Shown: positions 23,101 to 34,025 of the stretch, piece after piece
Numbering within the stretch: the first letter of the stretch is position 1
Layout: every line of letters begins with the position of its first letter
Source: Pristionchus mayeri
Taxonomy: Eukaryota > Nematoda > Chromadorea > Rhabditida > Neodiplogasteridae
Direction: 5' to 3'
DNA: 64,000 bases
Assembly (NCBI GenBank): GCA_036245805.1
Contig: BTRK01000003.1
Coordinates: 43,204,044-43,268,043, forward strand
The notes under the pieces: generated by a model
Database searches by the model: none
The model's input: only the letters and a program-made list of their open reading frames with translations
What the model was told of the DNA's origin: nothing
Program-made: the position numbers and the translations under genes

Positions 23101-26100
23101 CTTTTGGAAGTTGTGATGTTCGAAGTATCTCAATCTGAGAATATTCCCTTTCTTCAATCCTGCCTAAGTTGTGCATTATTGATTGATGCTCACAGCTCTC
23201 TTTCTCGAAAGAATGAATATAATGGGAATAGACCTATTTCTGTCGCAGGTATAGCTCATTCATCGTGAGTCCATCATACCCTTCATAATCATCACCATCA
23301 TCATCATCATTGTTAAAATGAGGAGTTGTCCTCACCTTACTCTCACCCTGCAGGACCGCGTCCTGCCCGCTGGTCACCATGTGACTCTTATAGTACTATC
23401 TGCTCTTCACTCTGGCGTAGTTGCGCATTACTGATGGATGATAATAGTTCTCTACCTCACCCTGAACAGTGGAGACTGTATCTTCATCAAAACAAAAAAA
23501 AGAGGAATAGATCTAATCTCTTTTATTCCAGGACCGCGTCCTGCCCGCTGGCCACCACGAGATTCCCTTCTCGTACACCCTCCCGAAGAGTCTGCCCTCC
23601 TCCTTCGAGGGCGATCACGGATTCGTGCGGTACACCTGCAGAGCCATTGCTGAGCGGTGAGCCTAAGTATCATCGGCACTATATCGTATGGTAACTATGA
23701 CGTCATACCGCCTTTGATATACCAAATGCGGCATGACGTCATAGTTCTCATCCGACCTAGTGCGGTTTCATCGCATACTAAGAGTAAGATCGCTCAGATG
23801 GGTTACTGTTGCTACCGACATACCATCCGTGAGGCCCCCCCAAAATGTATTCTGTGTCTCACGGAAAATCTTCTCCCTATTCATATCTTTATTCCTATCC
23901 ATAGCCTTATCCCAATCCTTGACCGCACCTCATTACAGCAAGTACTTTAACAAACATTATCTCTTCTTTTGCAGTCCTTGGGACTTCGACATCGTCTCAC
24001 GCACGGCCTTCACCGTAGTCGGAATCGAGGACATCAACTCGGATCCAGCTGTCAGATATTTTTATTATACTCTTCGAGATTCACTCGTTGGTTAAATTTG
24101 TATTGACAATCACTGACACTCAAGAATGTTGTAATTATTTCGTTAGAAAGCGTGCAACTCAAGAGTTTCGAAAGAACGTAAATCATAGATCAAAGATAAA
24201 TATTTACAGTTGTGCGAGCCCACCTGTGCGACCGAGTCGAATCAGACCGTAGCGGCGCTCTGCTGGAAAGCATCGGGCAGTGTTCAGGTATTTTTCCCGG
24301 CCAATTCACATTCAAGAGAATACTTACTGTCTCTCCTTCTCTTCTTTGTCGAAAAAATGGAGATTTCAGGCAGAGTTGAGCTTGACGAAGAGCGGTTACA
24401 CGCCCGGAGAGATCATCGAGGCTGTCGGCAAGGTAAGTACTCTAATTGTAAGTGGATAAGGATGCGGATAGGGGGGATAAGGCAAAGGAGGCTAAGGATA
24501 TGCTTAAGTACTTCTCCTTATTCAGGTACAGAACAGCTCGAGCAAGGCGCGCAAGGCTTGTCTCAAGCTGACGCAGCATGTCGTTTACAAGTGGGTGATG
24601 AATCCCACTTCAGTTCCTGGATGATCGTCACTAGATCGGATGATAACCTTCCTGATGATGTCAAAAAATCACCCTTCAATTGACAGAATATATAATAATC
24701 GCAATATATAATAATATATAATAATCGCAATATATAATAAGCGATTGGAATTCTAAAATATATAATATATAATAGGCCACGTAGTTAACAGAATATAAAA
24801 TGAATTATGAAAGTCATTTGTGCGAACCCATCGCTAGAACAGCCCATGCAATTTATCCAACTGTTCCATTTCAGAGCGAAGACATTCGCTGGACACGAGC
24901 AATCGAAGGTCACCAAAAAGGCAAGTTGTGGTCTTTGATCTTTTACCTCTCATTCCTTCTATACATTGCCATAAAGCCTAGTTCAATTTGCAATTTGCTG
25001 ACCATGAAAAAATTCAGTACAAATATGAGGCAAAGGTTAAGACAAACTCCCTTTTCTCCAGCAAATCCTTCGCAAGGAGCTCGGCGAGGTTGCGGCTCAC
25101 GCGTCACTTGACGGGCCCGTGGAGCGGATGCGGATCCCGGCGCTCCCGCCGCGGCTGGGCAGATGCAAGAGCATACTCGTCGCGTATACTGTGGATCTGG
25201 AGGTAGGATATGGTAGATCAATCGAGAACTGACTCTGGAATCTACCTCCTGAAGCAAGTGAAAAGACCCTGAAGCAAATTTTCTGTGATTTCGACAACAT
25301 CTGGAAGTAGTTGAACCAAAACTAGTTCCAAGGACGATTCAACCGTCAGGAGGGGTACTGTAGATCTATCGAGAAGTGAATTCAGGTCGAATCCACCGTT
25401 ACTTCCTCCATTCCGATCACTCTCGGCACGATTCCGCTCCTGTCCGATCTTCTGACGCACTCGAAACAGTGAGTATGATTGCGTCATCACTACGTGATTT
25501 CGTCATCATGACGTCATCCTCTTAAGTATCTTCTTCATTCCTGATTCTTCATCTGCTTCATCAGCATCTCTTTCGCGAGATATGTCAATAACCTGATTAT
25601 ATACCCTGATTGAAACCTTAATTTGGCAGGAGCGTTGTGAAGAACGGCAGCGGAAACGGAAATCCGATGCACAAGATCTCCATGCCTGGAGATGACGCAA
25701 TCGTGCAGGTAGGTCATGGCGGATACTGTAGTATAGCCACGAAGTACGGTACAACACAAAAGGAATGGAGTACTGTAGCTTCTTCAATTACCGAGAGCAT
25801 TCTCTTTACCGTCCTTCGAATTGAAAAATACACTACGGTATCCCTGTGTTGGATCATGATATGCAGTAGAACGAGTGGGGTACGGTAGTACTGTATACCG
25901 TAATGAATATGGGATACGGTAACTGATTATTGTCATGGTAGGTCACGATCACGGACGAGGACGGGCAGACGAGAGACGAGGATGATGAGATGAGCAATGA
26001 GTTGGATGCTTTCCTGAGCGCCAGGAAGAGGGTACGGTAGATGGATCGAGAACTGATTCAGGAGCCATTCCCTGCAGTAATAGTAGAGCCGTAAAATAGA

Positions 26101-26419
26101 GTGACCGTGAAGTGAAAAAGGGATTACGATAGTTTCGCTGCAGGTCCGCATGCCCTCATCGATTCTGTCCGAGTTGTACCCAACAATGCCTTCGCCCTAT
26201 TATCGGTAACCTTATTTACAAATCGATTTTATAGGAAATTTGACCCACAAAACTGAAAGTTGTATGAATATCATTGAAATCTCTCGATGCGATTGAAAAG
26301 GAGAAAAATATCCTTGCAGTGAGTCCTTCTTCGGGAAGGTGGACATCTCAGACGAGAAGGAGTCCATCCAATTCGGCGAGAGCGAATTCGCGCCCAAGTA
26401 CCCCTTCTATACCGATTAA
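20161..26419 (+). CDS. Alpha-arrestin (arrestin domain-containing protein)
   Basis: Sixteen exons: 20161-20237, 21598-21654, 22218-22278, 23012-23078, 23532-23656, 23975-24050, 24210-24287, 24370-24432, 24526-24590, 24875-24920, 25062-25202, 25386-25468, 25630-25708, 25942-26031, 26144-26205, 26320-26419. They would give about 423 residues. The N-terminal arrestin fold is shown by YFAGQEVS, EPKKINEILLELK, WTKHSGKS, EPYFLEQLNT and LPAGHHEIPFSYTLPKSLPS. The C-terminal fold is shown by GYTPGEIIEAVGKVQNSSSK and PPRLGRCKSILVAYTVDLE. Such proteins act as adaptors linking membrane cargo to ubiquitin ligases or vesicle coats. The start follows an acceptor by four bases, suiting spliced-leader addition. 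Exons 1 and 3 are each one base short at a homopolymer, which breaks frame as written; other junctions are consistent. Intron 10 has a GC donor (AAG|GCAAGT). An AATAAA lies near 26848. Confidence 0.9.
20315..20425. mobile_element. Palindromic MITE in arrestin intron 1
   Basis: Both ends read AGAGTTCGAGAAACGATACC, in inverted orientation, around a GGCCGGTCGATCGGCGAGAG-type centre. It is a variant of the CGAGAGAG-core palindromes with different outer sequence. Confidence 0.75.
20473..21553. mobile_element. DNA transposon relic with 17 subterminal 10-mers
   Basis: The terminal inverted repeats are about 45 nt and perfect at the ends, starting GGTTAAGGTGCAAAAGCGTA. Inside the left end are nine copies of ATACTGGTCC (20508-20690). 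Inside the right end are eight copies in inverse orientation (21345-21525). The middle, read minus, ends in a frame with YLSQYMFIRFYKNN and an acidic tail before a stop. That is compatible with the C-terminus of a DDE transposase, but I cannot assign a superfamily. No clear target duplication is seen. The element occupies most of arrestin intron 1. Confidence 0.8.
23155..23400 (+). repeat. Diverged intronic tandem duplicate with copied exon start
   Basis: Intron 4 of the arrestin gene contains two diverged units. Markers TTGTGCATTATTGATTGATG (about 23168) and TTGCGCATTACTGATGGATG (about 23413) head each unit. The first unit ends in an acceptor plus the first 25 bases of exon 5 (GACCGCGTCCTGCCCGCTGG) at 23353, then diverges. 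The real exon 5 starts at 23532. The copied piece stays open for about 26 codons before a stop, so it is a pseudoexon rather than an alternative exon. Confidence 0.6.
23676..23763. mobile_element. Short CACTAGG..GACGTCAT MITE
   Basis: Palindromic, with GACGTCATACCGCC and its complement in the arms. The flanks contain GTATCATCG on the left and GTTTCATCG on the right, a 9-bp direct repeat with one mismatch. Located in arrestin intron 5. Confidence 0.75.
24685..24775. repeat. AT-rich simple repeat
   Basis: Repeated ATATAATAATCGCAATATAT units in arrestin intron 9. Confidence 0.85.
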
Positions 26420-26438
26420 TTTGCAAATTAGTAACCAC

Positions 26439-26527
26439 TAGTGATGACAAAACGGCCTTTTCAAGATGACTTTAATCCAGAAAATCAACGGTGAAGCCGG
26501 CTTGCCGTGTCCGTTTTGTTATCACTA
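26439..26527. mobile_element. Short hAT-like MITE with 8-bp TSD
   Basis: Ends TAGTGATGACAAAACGG and CCGTTTTGTTATCACTA. It is flanked by GTAACCAC (26431-26438) and GTAATCAC (26528-26535), an 8-bp duplication with one change. It lies 20 bp after the arrestin stop, so it is probably in the 3' UTR. Confidence 0.85.
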
Positions 26528-26925
26528 GTAATCACCTAATTAATCGGACTAATTAGCGAGTGATGCTTCTTAATTGTTAGGCACTTTTCCCTCCCCACCA
26601 TTCGAGCTTTTCACCAATACCGTAATCCAACCGAGATATATTCTGTACAGGGTAGAGCATTCGGGTGAGGACCACTGTAATTGTAAACAACTTCTCAACT
26701 TGCTTTTTTCACACCGCTCCCCGGTTTGTTACCCACCCATAGTGGCTCAGTTTTCGCACAACTTTCTGCTCTTTGTTTAGAATCACCCGCTTTCCTTGTT
26801 TTGACTCCCTTGTCGCCCATTTAATTATGCCTTTCACCTTCAGTCTCAAATAAAATCATTGTATTCAAAATAATTTACAAGGGAAAACAACGAGTAGTGC
26901 ACCATATTCTCACGCGACACGCGAA

Positions 26926-29900
26926 TCAGCACATAGGCGAGTTGAACTGAATTCCTCCTTTCGCAACCGTAAGACGATACCTGCAATTATTTAATTGGTT
27001 ACGGTATCAGAATTTGGAACTATCACGAACTAGAATTGAAATATTTCCTCTCATTGTGAAAATAGAGAATACGGTAGCCAGCCGAGGTGACTGATCGAGA
27101 ACTGAACGGGTACGGTAGCTTACCTGACAGCGAACCTCGCCAGCTCGTCAGCCAATCGATCAGGCGAGTCCTCCTGCACCGCGTGACCAACCTACAATCA
27201 ATCTAGCAATTAATCAATAATTGGTCAGGTCGATCTACAGTGTGCTACGGTTACGATAGTGATGACATTTACTATCTCACCCTCGGTAGGAGCGTAGTCT
27301 GGAACTTTCCCTGCATCTGACCGATCTGAAATTGATATGATTAGTATAACCAGAATATTCCTTCATTCCACGAGGGTGCCAAGTAGCACGTGCTGTGGTC
27401 TCACCTTTCCCATTTATAGTGCACTTGGAAGAAATATCAAAAACAAAATAGCATTATAATAGGTCACAGTTATAGTACTCTGCCTACTAATTCCAGACTG
27501 CCTCCTCATCCACACTACGAGTACGAGTACGATTACTATTACGTTCCGCCTCTTTTACTCCCCATTAAGATCCGCCCCTCTCCCTTCCCCCTCACCATAA
27601 GTTCCTTGTCCAGTCTATCGGTGCCCGCCAGCACGAGCATCTTGGGAGGGGCGGCGGCGAGGAAGGTGCGAGAGAGGCCGGAGAACCAGCCCGCCCAGTG
27701 CGGCTCCGAGCGGAGCAAGTTGATGCGCCAGTGGAACTGCAATTCAACTAGTGAAGATTAAGAAGAAAATTTGTGCAATTAATGAGAGTCGAAGGCTAGA
27801 ATGGCCACTAGATTTTTAGTGAACTTGCAAGAGTTGATTACAATAGAACTGCAATGAATGCTTGTGTGCTTGTCATGGAAATTTTTATTTTTTTCAATCT
27901 TACCATCTACAAAACTGATATCGCGAGTTCTCATATTGTATCCAGCAAAAGTGCAACTTGAAGATTGCTGGTATACTAGGATGGACTCCAATAAATTTTC
28001 GCAATATCGCTCAAATATTTCGAAATTGGAGTGAATTCGTCATTGTTCACTCTGTCGTTACTACACTACAGTCCCGATAGATAGTTTGTGAGCAGTTCCT
28101 CTCCCACCTTTACTTGCCCGAGTCACATAAAAGAGGAATAGTTGTGCATATTTGATACTTCTTCCCCTACCGTGTAGTCTCAATAGCTAGCCGCCCCCAC
28201 CCCTCTCCCACCTTTCCGTCCTCTCGCTGTCGCACTTGCGTCGGCATCGAGACGCGCGCCGCCTTCGACGTGCGCACCGTGCCGGAAGAGAGACACCATC
28301 TGAATCAGGAGCGTCGGTGAGCATTCCCCCTCTCCCACCCATCCACTCTTTCCATGCATTATTCCCCTCTATATTTTTTTTCAAAATTACGTATACTTTC
28401 AAAATCTGAACAGGATAGACATGGTCTAGGAAGAAAAGTCAGGCTCTTAATTCTGCGCAACCTCTCGCTGACCAGACGGATGGCAGAGTACGTAAAACGG
28501 AATTATTTCTTGCGAACCCATCTCTAATGTGAACAGTAGGATAAGAAAAATAAATAAATAAAATGAAATGGTTGATTGTGATCTTTAGGAGATCAATCGG
28601 ACATGTTTCTAGTTTCAGGAATCAGTGAACTAGATTTGTACAGAAAAAAACGGCTACTTGATCGCCTCTTCCTCGCTGTCGAAGTGGGCGGGCCGCGAGC
28701 GGAGGTAGGTCGTCTGCAAGAATATCGATCGATATTTATCGAGTGGCTGAAGGTGCACCATTTGTCAACATGCACGGAGATCAGTGCACCCATGGCTCTA
28801 ATTATTCCTGGATAATTTTAACAAAATGAAACTCTTTAATACTCTATTTGACCAATTTTAGTACTCTATTTGATCAAACATATTCCTAGCCTGGACTATT
28901 CGGTAGAGAGAGAAATGTTAAACATAATGTCCACTTTTCATTAATTTTGAACGATATTTAGATAGCATACCATCTCTTCGCAATATCAAAGCTAGCTCTC
29001 TTCCGTCAATTTGGTGCACCCTTGAAACGGGAAACATCCAGAATATCAATTTAATCAAATCTTATCAAAATACGAAAGTTTATACATCATTCCTCTCGAC
29101 AAGCTGCATTGATCTAGATTATCGCCATATTTTTTTATCCCGGATTTACACCAAAAAATTGCTTCCTTGCCATTCCACCATTCCTACCTACCGTATTCAC
29201 GTCTTCAATGTCAAAAATCAATGATCCCCAAAGAACGAAGATCATCTGCTTACCATTCCACTGAGTGCCTCCATCGCCGAGCCCTCGACGACGTCGATGA
29301 CGACGAGGCCGACGACGTGCACGCTCTTTACCTACGATAAATCGATAATTCAAGCAGTCAGGTTGATCTGTGACCTACCAATAATCAATCAATAAGTCCA
29401 ACGGTAATCGTCAGACTATGTGATCGAAGAAGCAAAGGAGCTCATCGGTAGTCATAGTAGGTAAACCATGTTTAGGTTATTTTGGTCCTACGGAAGGCAA
29501 AGATGGAACTCAAGCTCCTACCTTCTCGATGATGTGCGCCACACTGTGTGCAGCGAGTGCTCCGCCCATGCTGTGACCTACACGAATTCTATGATCTTTG
29601 ATCTCAGAGATGAAGGTCCGAGGAATGTCGCACGGTAAATACAGTTTCTTCATAGTAACGTTTGACAAAGCACAAATATGATGTTTTCTCGTCGATATAT
29701 GTTTCGGAAGCCTAACGCTTGCGGGTACAATAAGCTGGAACTCAAGTAGAAAGGGAACCGCAACTAGTGATGCCAATTCGGCGCGCGCTCTCCACGTTTC
29801 ACACGCTCTTTCACAGGTCAGACAGAGCGAGAGAGCGTGTGAAACGAGGAGAGCGCGCGCCGTTTGGGCATTACTAAACGCAACCAACCGACGACGATCA

Positions 29901-31139
29901 CGGGCACCGGCGCGGCATCGCCCGAAGACGAGGGGAAGAGACGAGAGACGATGGCGACGATGTCCCTGCAGTGAATGCACTATTGTAGAAAATACTGTAG
30001 AAGATACTGTAGAAGACTAATGTAGAATATACTGTAGAAGACTACTGTAGAAGACTGCTGTAGAAAATGCCTCATTATTCCCTTCTTTCAATCGACACCC
30101 ACTTAAGAATGAGACTACTAGTAATCAACGATCCCGAATTCAGCGTTCATGAATAGTCTGGATGTTAGGTCGGACGAGAACCCACCGAAAGACCGAAAGA
30201 TAACCAAAAAATGCACCTTTCCGTTTTGATAGTGTGAGACCTAGTAACAATCTGACTTAATACCGTTAGGATCTTTCCCGATTGTCACATCTAATCTTAG
30301 CTCACTTGATCTGCTGCTCGACGGAGAGGTCTTCCTCGTTGGCGCACTTCGAGAGACCGTGGCCGCGCAGATCTGGAGCCACGCACCGACACTCGCAACG
30401 CGCGAACAACTCCGTCTGAAAGGCACATGCGTAAAAGTACAGGAAATAGAACTAAAGTGCTGCCACAGCGAGCCATTTATCAGTGGCCAAGTGGCGATCA
30501 CATAATAACTTGATAAATAATCCAACTTTTGGGCTTGCTGATTGGTTTTAGCCAGGAATTTGTGGTTTGTTTTATAATGCCTTGGGTAAAAGTAGGGGAA
30601 AATGAAAGAACTAACAGCGAGGCAAGCCCAGGTGAGTCCCGAGTATCCCCCGCCGTGCAGGAAGAAGAACACCGGGCCGGATGATCCTGTAATGAATCTT
30701 TGACCTTTGATCTTTGATCTTTATCGCCCATGGATAAGGAGAGCTCAGGGGAGAGTACACGAGCTCGGCAAAATAGGAAGGAAAAGAGATAACATCGAGG
30801 TCGAGATATACTGCCGTAAACCGTTTAGCTATACGATTGGTCAGAATGACCTGGCCCACGTAAATGAGATAAATAGGACTTTTAAGCACAGTAGCAAAGA
30901 TCTAGTCTTCGTCATCTACCAAATTGGATCAACCCCGAACACCCCTCTACTCCCAAAGGACAGATATATCACCCACTAAGCAAAGAGACAGGCACATTTA
31001 GAAGATTAAAATGAATCGTACCCTTCAAGTAGACATTGAACTGATCTCTGTCGACCTCAACTGCTGTCTTCGAATCGAAAAAGTCCTCCCATGGGAGCGG
31101 AGCGAAGCTTTTGCCAGGCGGCAGCTTCTTTTCCGGCAT
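26926..31139 (-). CDS. PPME1: Protein phosphatase methylesterase 1
   Basis: Twelve exons on the minus strand: 31139-31022, 30686-30616, 30415-30306, 29965-29889, 29577-29522, 29331-29254, 28713-28658, 28299-28212, 27736-27596, 27325-27281, 27191-27124, 26980-26926. They give 320 residues with all junctions in frame. The protein is an alpha/beta hydrolase that removes the methyl ester from the C-terminal leucine of the PP2A catalytic subunit, in cytosol and nucleus. Visible marks: the oxyanion segment FFLHGGGYSGL, the nucleophile elbow GHSMGG (Ser128), the acid in VVIDVVEG (Asp157), the family block KAARVSMPTQV, and the catalytic His283 in VGHAVQED. Human PPME1 is longer (386), mainly at the N-terminus. 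The first exon still contains the typical PPGKSFAPLPWEDFF region. Intron 4 carries a hAT MITE. It is convergent with the arrestin gene and divergent from the gene at 31742. Confidence 0.95.
29765..29876. mobile_element. hAT-type palindromic MITE in PPME1 intron 4
   Basis: TAGTGATGCC-ended palindrome flanked by ACCGCAAC (29757-29764) and AACGCAAC (29877-29884), an 8-bp duplication with one mismatch. It begins about a dozen bases from the exon 4 donor without disturbing it. Confidence 0.88.
29983..30070. repeat. Tandem TACTGTAGAAGA repeat
   Basis: About six imperfect copies of a 12-mer TACTGTAGAAGA/C in PPME1 intron 3. Confidence 0.85.
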
Positions 31140-31741
31140 GTTACTGTAAAATATTGACTATCTATGCATATATATAAAGTGCAGTGTGTGTGATCGTGTA
31201 TGACCGGATTTCGAAACGGGGGGGGGGGGGGGGGGAGAGATCGCCCGTCAACAAGTTTCACCACTAGCGATTTCGAAACTTTCACCAATAGCACGGGACC
31301 CCCGCCGAAGGTGGGGAGACAACCGGTTTAATTTTTTAATAAAATCGTACAGATTTAAGTTGGCAAAACGATGTATTCGAAACAAAGAAGTAAGCTTACT
31401 AGTAAGTCGTTGAAGTCTCACCCCGTAATTCCTTTCGGAGGCAGTCCTTTCGACATCAAATCGCGCTGCAGAGCACTCATTCGCGCATAAGTTCACTGGA
31501 ATAAGGAAAATAATGACGCGAAAAGGAAAACAGGACAAAAACTAAAACAACCCGAAAAATGAAAACAGAGTGTGAACTTTTTCGCGCCCCAGCGAACTCG
31601 TGTAGTTTGTATTTCTGGTTTTGGCGGGAGTGGCTATTCCGCGCCGGTTTCGCGCTTTCATGAATTTTAGTGTTTATTTTCGCAATTTTTCGTTATTTTT
31701 CGCGTTCATTCGCTTATTTTATCAATCGATATTGCTCCAGG
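31140..31741. promoter_or_regulatory. Divergent intergenic promoter region
   Basis: About 600 bp separate the PPME1 start (minus) from the start of the unrecognised plus-strand gene, so both promoters should lie here. A poly-G run is at about 31219-31237. A splice acceptor (TTGCTCCAG) ends one base before the plus-strand ATG and suits trans-splicing. I cannot point to a core promoter element with confidence. Confidence 0.5.
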
Positions 31742-33463
31742 ATGGCCACGTCGTCTCAAGAGTGCTCTCCGGTCGCCTCGCCCGTCCCGCCCGCACGCTC
31801 CTACCCGCAGCGCATCATCAGGTAATTTTCTGACTCTTATTTGCACGTTCTCTTGGCATGGCTATTCGAAACAGTGTTGAAATATTGCAACGCATCTCCC
31901 TCGGCTGATTGCGAAATCCGGGAAGAGGTATGCATCGTTGGATCTGATCTCGAATAGCCAAACCTAGTGTTCTCTCACTTTCTCCAAACTACGAAAGAAT
32001 GAAAAGTCGAAAGAATCAGATCATTGCTCTTTCAGGCCATTCGCCGACAAGGAGGCCATCCAGAGGAACTTCGTCACTCTGCCCAGAGACGCGCCCAAGT
32101 TCTCGCGTACGTTTATTGATTATTGATTATTGATTACTTGCGGGAAGAGTGATGAATCATAGGTGGGCAGGGGTTGAAGCTGGAAATCGAAAACCGGGGG
32201 TGTTTAGGGTCAAAAGGGGCGGAGGGTGATCGTAAATGATCATTTTTGTGACAAAATTTTCCAAAAAACCGGGGGTGTCCAATCCGAAAAACGGGGGTGT
32301 TTCACAGCTGGCTTCGATGGTGCCCACCTATGGTGATGATTAGAAGCATTCCCGCTATGCTTCTACTATGCGAGAACTGACTATCGCAGATGTGTTGTAG
32401 ACATGGGAAACATAGATAGACACTCGGGTCGGCATGGGAGTCTTAGCCCAAAGAACACTCTGTAAGTAGATTAATTTATAGTCGACTGCAGGTCGCAATC
32501 TGAGTCTCAATGAGCGCTTCGGCATCATCGAGAGGGGCTACTACCTGGAGTCGCACCCCAATGATGTGAGCTTGTTTTCGATTTTCCTCTCAAATTAATT
32601 TCGACACCCGCCCAGTTCTTGTTTCACTTCTGCAACTACTCACAAAAAATGCCGAACTGCTTTCTCAAACCAGATGAGGACAGCTAAATTCAATAATTTC
32701 GAAAATGACGTCATCGTGCGCCTTCAGATTCCGTGCGAGCTCGAGGAGCCTCGTCGCGTCAACCTCGTGCCGCTGACGCCCCAGGCCACTCTTGAGGTGA
32801 GTAGCAAACTGACTCTTTCGACTTTAGAAGAATACCTAGATCTTCCTAATAAATTTCATAAATCATTTAAAAAAATTAGGTTACCTCATGTAGACATTAA
32901 TTTGGGACCAACGGCATTTGAGCATCACTGTTCGTTGGCTATTTTACACCCAAGTACGGGGGTCTTAAAAATTTTGTTTGCTTTTTGCTCACGTAATTGA
33001 TGCCATTGCAGGAAGTGATCGCCGACCTGAAGGAGAAGACAGCGAAGAGACACGAGAAGAATGTACGGTACTACTAAAGAATGTCGATCAAAGAATACTT
33101 TCTCGGACACCCTCCTAGACGTTTAAAAACCTACTCCCTCCGCCCTTCCCTTATGATGACGATGGGTTCCGTTTTGACTGCTGGCTATTCAATACGCATG
33201 TATTTAACTTGTCTATACACTTCTACTATCAGTGAAACTTGGGCGTTGGGGGTCTTTGTTGAGTGCCTTATCTGAGTATACCCTTCTGATTTTCTGTTCG
33301 ATATTTAGTAATATAAATGGCCCGGCCATAACTAAACATATTCCGGGACTGGCTTCAGATTTTTTAACTTACACAAATCCAGAATTTGCAGGCGAACAAG
33401 CGCAGCTCGACGTCGCCCCTTCCCTCTTCTGCCTCGACGACTTCATCGACGCCGACGCCCTAA
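31742..33463 (+). CDS. Small unrecognised protein, proline/serine-rich ends
   Basis: Six exons: 31742-31821, 32036-32106, 32492-32565, 32674 or 32728-32796, 33012-33062, 33392-33463. They give 138 or 156 residues depending on which acceptor opens exon 4. All junctions keep frame either way. The N-terminus is MATSSQECSPVASPVPPARS. The middle contains DKEAIQRNFVTLPRDAPKFS and LNERFGIIERGYYLE. Next come EVIADLKEKTAKRHEKN (probably helical) and a short Ser/Thr/Pro tail with basic residues. It has no signal peptide or membrane segment. I do not recognise the family. The clean intron series and coding-like composition argue that it is real. It is divergent from PPME1 and convergent with the SET gene; an AATAAA lies near 33829. 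Confidence 0.75.
32160..32330. mobile_element. TAGGTGGGCA-ended MITE
   Basis: Terminal inverted repeats TAGGTGGGCAnGGnTTGAAG, with a possible TA target duplication. The interior reads GAAAACCGGGGGTGT. It lies in intron 2 of the gene at 31742. The interior is closely shared with 55710-55858, and the ends are shared with 59370-59519. Confidence 0.75.
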
Positions 33464-34025
33464 TCCACGCCCCTCCCCCTCTTCAACTCGACAACCACCC
33501 CCACTCGATCTCCCCCCTTCCCCCTCTCGTCGGTGTATTAATCAATCAATCAACATATCTTATCAGGCGATAGCCACTTGATTGATTGACAGTCGGTTTA
33601 TGTTGCTTGTTCTATCTTCCCCCCTCGTCAGTTTATGAGTAATGGCCTGACTTTTCTCGTTTTACCTACTCTCTCACTCTCTTTCTCGCATGTTAGGGAT
33701 AGTTAGAGAGCATTTGAGAGAGCCGGACGATTACTCTGATTTATTTATTGATTGTTGTATTATTCTCGCGCTTGCTCTACGTTTCAGCTTGATAAACATG
33801 CTTTACTCTGACCGAGAAAAAGTAAACAATAAATAACGAACCATCACATTGCACACAATGCCAATAAATATCCCCGGGAGCCGAAATTGCCAGCAACAAG
33901 GCAAATAATTACTAGATAGTCTCTTCCATAATAATAATAATAATAGATAATATACAGTCCGCCATGCCCCCAAGCGGAGTGGGGTCAAGTGGGCGGGGCT
34001 TGGTAGGCTAAGTATCGATTGATTT

